Shown piece after piece: positions 6,769 through 9,100 of a DNA stretch of 9,100 nt; positions within the stretch are counted from its first letter, which is position 1, and the number at the start of each line of letters is the position of its first letter. The notes under the pieces were generated by a model. That model saw nothing but the letters and a program-made list of their open reading frames with translations. It ran no database searches and was not told where the DNA came from. Position numbers and translations under genes: made by a program. Location: NCBI GenBank assembly GCA_021852325.1, contig JAJZNM010000128.1:1-9100 (forward strand), given 5' to 3'. Source of the stretch: Pseudomonadota bacterium. GTDB lineage: Bacteria; Pseudomonadota; Gammaproteobacteria; JAKAQQ01.

Positions 6769-7136
6769 GGAACCCCCTCCCCGCCCGCCCCCGTCCTGGC
6801 CGCGGCCACACGGCGCTCGTAGCGTGCCCAGCGTTCGGACCGGGTTTCCCCGAGTTCGCGGAGGAAATCATAGGCGTAAAGACCGCTCGCGTGTCCGTCG
6901 TCGAAAACGAGTCGCAAGGCATAATGACCGACCGGCTCGAGGGTCTCGATCCGGACGGGACGGTCGGGGACGAGGAGCAGAGCCGGGTCGCGGCCCAGTG
7001 CGGCGCCGGTTTCGGCCGAAGGGCTGAACACCCGGAGGTAAAGGCTCGGCAGGTCAAACGACGCCCCGTCGGAAAACGCGAGATGGAGGGTCAGCCGATC
7101 CGCGCTGAGCCGGACGGTTTCGGGACGTGGATTCAT
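6765..7136 (-). CDS. DUF971 family protein (GBBH-like N-terminal domain)
   Basis: Small single-domain protein, 123 residues, matching the DUF971/GBBH-like_N family: FDLPSLYLRVFSPSAE (27-42), VGHYALRLVFDDGHASGLYAYDFLRELG (69-96). The same fold is the N-terminal domain of gamma-butyrobetaine hydroxylase and is attached to some Mrp/HCF101 iron-sulfur carriers, but the stand-alone bacterial protein has no established function. There is no cysteine at all, so the zinc site known from gamma-butyrobetaine hydroxylase (three Cys and a His) cannot form, although the GH of DDGH is kept. The ATG at 7134-7136 gives family length; the frame stays open to 7304 but that part overlaps xthA and has no family similarity. 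Both ends overlap neighbours by four bases (xthA stop, ubiE start), so it is made from the ubiquinone-operon transcript. Confidence 0.88.
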   Translation of the reverse strand: MNPRPETVRLSADRLTLHLAFSDGASFDLPSLYLRVFSPSAETGAALGRDPALLLVPDRPVRIETLEPVGHYALRLVFDDGHASGLYAYDFLRELGETRSERWARYERRVAAARTGAGGEGVP

Positions 7137-7906
7137 GGATCGAGTTCGACCCAGACGGGTGCGTGATCCGAGGGGCGCGGATGGGAACGGATCTCCTCCG
7201 CGATTCCGGATTGGCGAAGCCTCGGCAGCAGGGCTTCTGACAGGAGGATGAGATCGATGCGCAATCCTTCCCCCCGCCTGGCGGCGCCCCTCCGGTAATC
7301 CCACCAGGAGAAGGCTGTTTGATCGGGGTGCTGGTAGCGATAGGCGTCGACGAGGCCGAGCGCCTCGAGCTCCGCGAAATAGCAGCGGATGCGTGGGTCC
7401 GTGAGCACCGATCCTTCGAAGGCCTCTGGATCGTAGACATCACAACCGGCCGGTGCCAGGTTGAAATCCCCGACGAGTGCGAGCTTCGGATGGATCCGGA
7501 GCAGCCCGCGGAGGCGTTCGACGAGGGCCGCGTACCAGGCGCATTTGTAGCGGAACTTGTCGGATTCGAGTGATTCGCCATTCGGCGCATAGATGTTGAC
7601 CAGGTGGAAGCCAGAGCCGGTCTGAGCCGAGAGAAAGCGCCGGTCGGGGAAGGCCGGATCGAGCTCGTCTTCAACCCGGTCAAGTGGCTCGCGGGCCAGG
7701 ATGGCCACCCCGTTGTAGGCGGCCTGGCCCCGGTAGACGCTCGTGAATCCCCGCGCATGAAAGTCGACTGCGGGGAAGAGGGGATCCGGCGTCTTGGTTT
7801 CCTGGAGTGCCAGGAGATCGGCCGGGCGGCTCTCAAGCCAGGTCTCGATCTGCGGCATCCGGACACGGACCGAGTTGACGTTCCAGCTCGCCAAGGTGAT
7901 GGACAT
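7133..7906 (-). CDS. xthA: Exodeoxyribonuclease III (AP endonuclease, XthA family)
   Basis: Exonuclease III-type enzyme: AP endonuclease and 3'-phosphodiesterase/3'-5' exonuclease for base-excision repair. The 257-residue product (E. coli ExoIII, 268) shows WNVNSVR (8-14), the metal ligand E36 in LQETKT, YNGVAILA (64-71), NIYAPNG (104-110), GDFNLAP (146-152) with D147 and N149, ID at 217-218 and SDHAPV (246-251) with the catalytic D247/H248 pair. The ATG at 7904-7906 puts WNVNS at the normal place; the frame continues open to 8032 without family similarity. The TGA overlaps the DUF971 start (ATGA, 7133-7136). It is the first gene of the chain with ubiEJB and is divergent from the ompH-like gene. 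CGGAG at 7920-7924 is a distant possible ribosome site. Confidence 0.94.
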   Translation of the reverse strand: MSITLASWNVNSVRVRMPQIETWLESRPADLLALQETKTPDPLFPAVDFHARGFTSVYRGQAAYNGVAILAREPLDRVEDELDPAFPDRRFLSAQTGSGFHLVNIYAPNGESLESDKFRYKCAWYAALVERLRGLLRIHPKLALVGDFNLAPAGCDVYDPEAFEGSVLTDPRIRCYFAELEALGLVDAYRYQHPDQTAFSWWDYRRGAARRGEGLRIDLILLSEALLPRLRQSGIAEEIRSHPRPSDHAPVWVELDP

Positions 7907-7937
7907 GTGAGAACCCGATCTCCGCACGTTAAACCCC

Positions 7938-7943
7938 ATTCTA
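7938..7943 (-). promoter_or_regulatory. Candidate -10 box for the xthA-ubiB chain
   Basis: On the minus strand TAGAAT (five of six matches to TATAAT) lies about 32 bases before the xthA ATG, within the only AT-rich patch upstream of it. No -35 resembling TTGACA is present at 16-18 bases, so this is a weak candidate, perhaps activator-dependent. It would be the single promoter for all five genes, since no other gap exists in the chain. Confidence 0.3.
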
Positions 7944-8039
7944 ACTGGTCTTCCGGACAGGACGGATCCTGGCCGGGCCGCGCCAGGCCCACATCGGTTG
8001 GGGTGCCCGCCCCGTCGATTCCCCCGGGGCATGACCGGG

Positions 8040-8069
8040 TAAACAGGCGGACGCGGGCTGCGTTAAACT
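8040..8069 (+). promoter_or_regulatory. Candidate promoter for the ompH-like gene
   Basis: TAAACA (8040-8045, four of six to TTGACA), an 18-base spacer and TAAACT (8064-8069, four of six to TATAAT) form a plausible but imperfect sigma-70 promoter in an otherwise GC-rich 275-base divergent spacer (7907-8181). Transcription would start near 8076, leaving a leader of about 105 bases, longer than elsewhere in the window. I see no recognisable riboswitch in that leader. Confidence 0.35.
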
Positions 8070-8181
8070 ATCCGGATGGGGGGAGACGCCTGACTGCTCT
8101 CGAGGACGCCTTCAGGGAGTGCCTGCTGCATCCCACGCCCCGGCCATCATCACGAACCCACTACCGCGGAGTTCCCTATCC

Positions 8182-8712
8182 ATGCGCAAGTATCTTTTCC
8201 CGCTGACCCTGTCTCTTTGCGGTCTTTTGCCCGGACTCGTCGGCGTTGCCTCTGCTCAACCCGAACGGATTGGCGTGGTCAACATGCGTTACGTGATCAC
8301 CCAGTCGACCGCCGGGAAGGCCGCCGCCACCGCGCTTCAGGCCTACGTGAAGAAACAGGCCGCGGCATTCAAGCGGTCGGAGACGCGGCTCAATGAGGAA
8401 CGGACGCTCCTCCAGAAGAACCTGCCGCACGAGACCAAGGCCGAGCAGAAAAAAGACATTGCCGCGTTTCAGCGGGGTGAGCTCGCGCTGCGCGCCACCT
8501 ATCTCAAGACGCACGACAAGATCACGGCCAAACGTGATGCGCTTCTCAGTCCGATCCAGCAGAAACTCGTCGTCCTGATCCGGCACTACGCAAAGACGCA
8601 CGGCTTCGCGATCATTTTCGATACCGGTGCGGGTACGGTTTATGCGACCCGTGCGGATGTCCTCACGGCGACGATCCTGAAGGAACTGAACGCTTCCGAA
8701 AAGGCGCCGTAA
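8182..8712 (+). CDS. OmpH/Skp-family periplasmic chaperone-like protein
   Basis: Secreted protein of the OmpH/Skp family; Skp is a periplasmic holdase trimer for unfolded outer-membrane proteins. The 176-residue product begins with a clear Sec signal peptide (MRK, hydrophobic core to about residue 20, VASA cleavage after residue 25), then the short beta strand ERIGVVNMRYVI (28-39), a long charged helical stretch (about 45-135, rich in K, E, R, Q and A) forming the expected coiled-coil arms, and the return strand GFAIIFDTGAGTVYA (141-155) with DVLTATILKELN at the end, as in OmpH proteins. The ATG at 8182 has GGAG ten bases upstream (8168-8171). Unlike classical skp it is not next to bamA or lpxD, so it may be a paralogue and I leave the symbol blank. 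Confidence 0.88.
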   Translation: MRKYLFPLTLSLCGLLPGLVGVASAQPERIGVVNMRYVITQSTAGKAAATALQAYVKKQAAAFKRSETRLNEERTLLQKNLPHETKAEQKKDIAAFQRGELALRATYLKTHDKITAKRDALLSPIQQKLVVLIRHYAKTHGFAIIFDTGAGTVYATRADVLTATILKELNASEKAP

Positions 8713-8739
8713 GCCAGCGCGCCGCACAGGCGCGGGGCT
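8699..8739. terminator. Candidate bidirectional hairpin between convergent genes
   Basis: Between the convergent ompH-like gene and the next minus-strand gene, CGCGCC (8718-8723) pairs with GGCGCG (8729-8734) over loop GCACA, and AGCC/GGCT (8712-8715 with 8736-8739) extends the stem past a small internal loop. No T-run follows in the plus direction. For the minus strand an alternative stem GGCGC/GCGCC (8719-8723 with 8703-8707) is followed by TTTT (8699-8702), which is more terminator-like but weak. The two hairpins are mutually exclusive. Confidence 0.4.
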
Positions 8740-8763
8740 CGTCCAAAGTCCGGGAGGAGGCGC

Positions 8764-9100
8764 TCAGCGGCCGTTCTGTGGGAGGAGGAAGAGCGCAGGC
8801 CCGAGGTCCTTGCACGTCCCACGCAGGACGGGTGAGAGATAGGGTGCGAGTGCTTTGCTGCCGGATACCGTAAACGCGGGTGCTCCTCTCGGTGCGATTG
8901 TGAGTGCCTTGAGCTCGACACAGGAAGTTCCCATGTCTGGGAATCCGCGAGGCTGGGTCGAGATCTCGTAGGCATCCCCGGGGACAAAGGGGCCCGGTGC
9001 GGTGAGCGCCATGGCGATCTGCCGGCCGCTCCATCGCTGGACGAGCGGCATGCCGAGGCTATCATAGGCGGCAAATGTGAAATGGAGGTCCTGGGGCGCC
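8764..9100 (-). CDS. Unidentified protein, C-terminal part
   Basis: The minus-strand frame is open from the TGA at 8764-8766 to the right edge, giving 112 residues; the start lies outside the window. An internal ATG at 9049-9051 exists, but the frame upstream of it (APQDLHFTFAAYDSLG) has the same protein-like character, so I treat the gene as cut by the edge. I do not recognise the family. What is seen: alternating hydrophobic/polar stretches suggestive of beta strands (RQIAMALTAPGPFVPGDAYE, VELKALTIAPRG, AFTVSG), many Pro and Gly, few charges, and two cysteines about 36 residues apart (in GTSC and GTCKDLG), which would fit an extracytoplasmic domain with a disulfide, though no signal peptide can be seen. 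It is convergent with the ompH-like gene, 51 bases apart. Confidence 0.6.
   Translation of the reverse strand, partial: APQDLHFTFAAYDSLGMPLVQRWSGRQIAMALTAPGPFVPGDAYEISTQPRGFPDMGTSCVELKALTIAPRGAPAFTVSGSKALAPYLSPVLRGTCKDLGPALFLLPQNGR

Noticed and set aside
6025..6822. A 265-codon plus-strand frame opposite ubiE
   Set aside because: ubiE carries every family motif on the other strand; this frame is its shadow.
7137..7304. N-terminal extension of the DUF971 protein
   Set aside because: It lies within xthA in another frame, and the domain begins shortly after the ATG at 7136.
7975..7990. GGGCC/GGCCC hairpin in the xthA-ompH spacer
   Set aside because: A five-base all-GC stem without a T-run in GC-rich DNA is expected by chance and no transcript needs to end there.
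7907..8032. N-terminal extension of ExoIII
   Set aside because: Exonuclease III begins a few residues before WNVNS; the extra residues are Arg/Gly/Pro-rich and cover the presumed promoter.
8119..8181. Earlier ATG for the OmpH-like protein
   Set aside because: It would place 21 polar residues ahead of a well-formed signal peptide; the ATG at 8182 has its own GGAG.
1..9100. CRISPR array, tRNA/rRNA genes, insertion sequence or phage genes
   Set aside because: No regularly spaced repeats, cloverleaf-like sequence, transposase or integrase motifs were found on either strand; coding is almost continuous with conserved genes.

Overview
The window is an ordinary chromosomal housekeeping segment from a GC-rich proteobacterium (roughly two-thirds G+C by eye), most likely a gammaproteobacterium. 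Three things point there: rpsU followed by a yqeY-type gene and divergent from tsaD, which is the usual left end of the rpsU-(yqeY)-dnaG-rpoD macromolecular synthesis operon; a ubiE-ubiJ-ubiB ubiquinone operon; and a Skp/OmpH-type periplasmic chaperone. The genus cannot be fixed from the sequence. A Chromatiales- or Acidiferrobacterales-like sulfur bacterium would fit but is only a guess. No mobile element, CRISPR array, tRNA, rRNA or phage gene is visible.

Layout. Minus strand 1-279: the first codons of a YqeY-type protein (cut by the window edge) and rpsU, with a good promoter at 325-353. Plus strand 362-1770: tsaD and folB, joined by a GTGA overlap. Minus strand 1773-2543: a pteridine reductase-type SDR, convergent with folB two bases away. 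Plus strand 2629-3798: a MidA/NDUFAF7-type methyltransferase, convergent with the next operon eight bases away. Minus strand 7906 down to 3807: a five-gene chain xthA - DUF971 gene - ubiE - ubiJ - ubiB in which every junction is a 4-base ATGA or GTGA overlap. Plus strand 8182-8712: a secreted OmpH/Skp-family protein, divergent from xthA. Minus strand 8764 to the right edge: the C-terminal 112 residues of a protein I do not recognise. Every gap between genes is shorter than 300 bases.

How the genes work together. rpsU and tsaD serve translation (small subunit protein; t6A37 tRNA modification). FolB and the SDR are both pterin/folate enzymes. UbiE, UbiJ and UbiB act in ubiquinone synthesis: a C-methyltransferase, the lipid-binding scaffold of the Ubi complex, and the kinase-like UbiB. 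MidA homologues assist assembly of respiratory complex I, so the middle of the window has a respiratory theme. The DUF971 protein sits translationally embedded between a DNA-repair nuclease and ubiE and is the most interesting gene of uncertain function.

No clearly new multi-gene system was found. The observations most worth checking are the fully overlapped five-gene chain with its DUF971 member, a roughly four-fold excess of GATC over the base-composition expectation, an inverted repeat centred on the rpsU -10 box, and the unidentified protein at the right edge.
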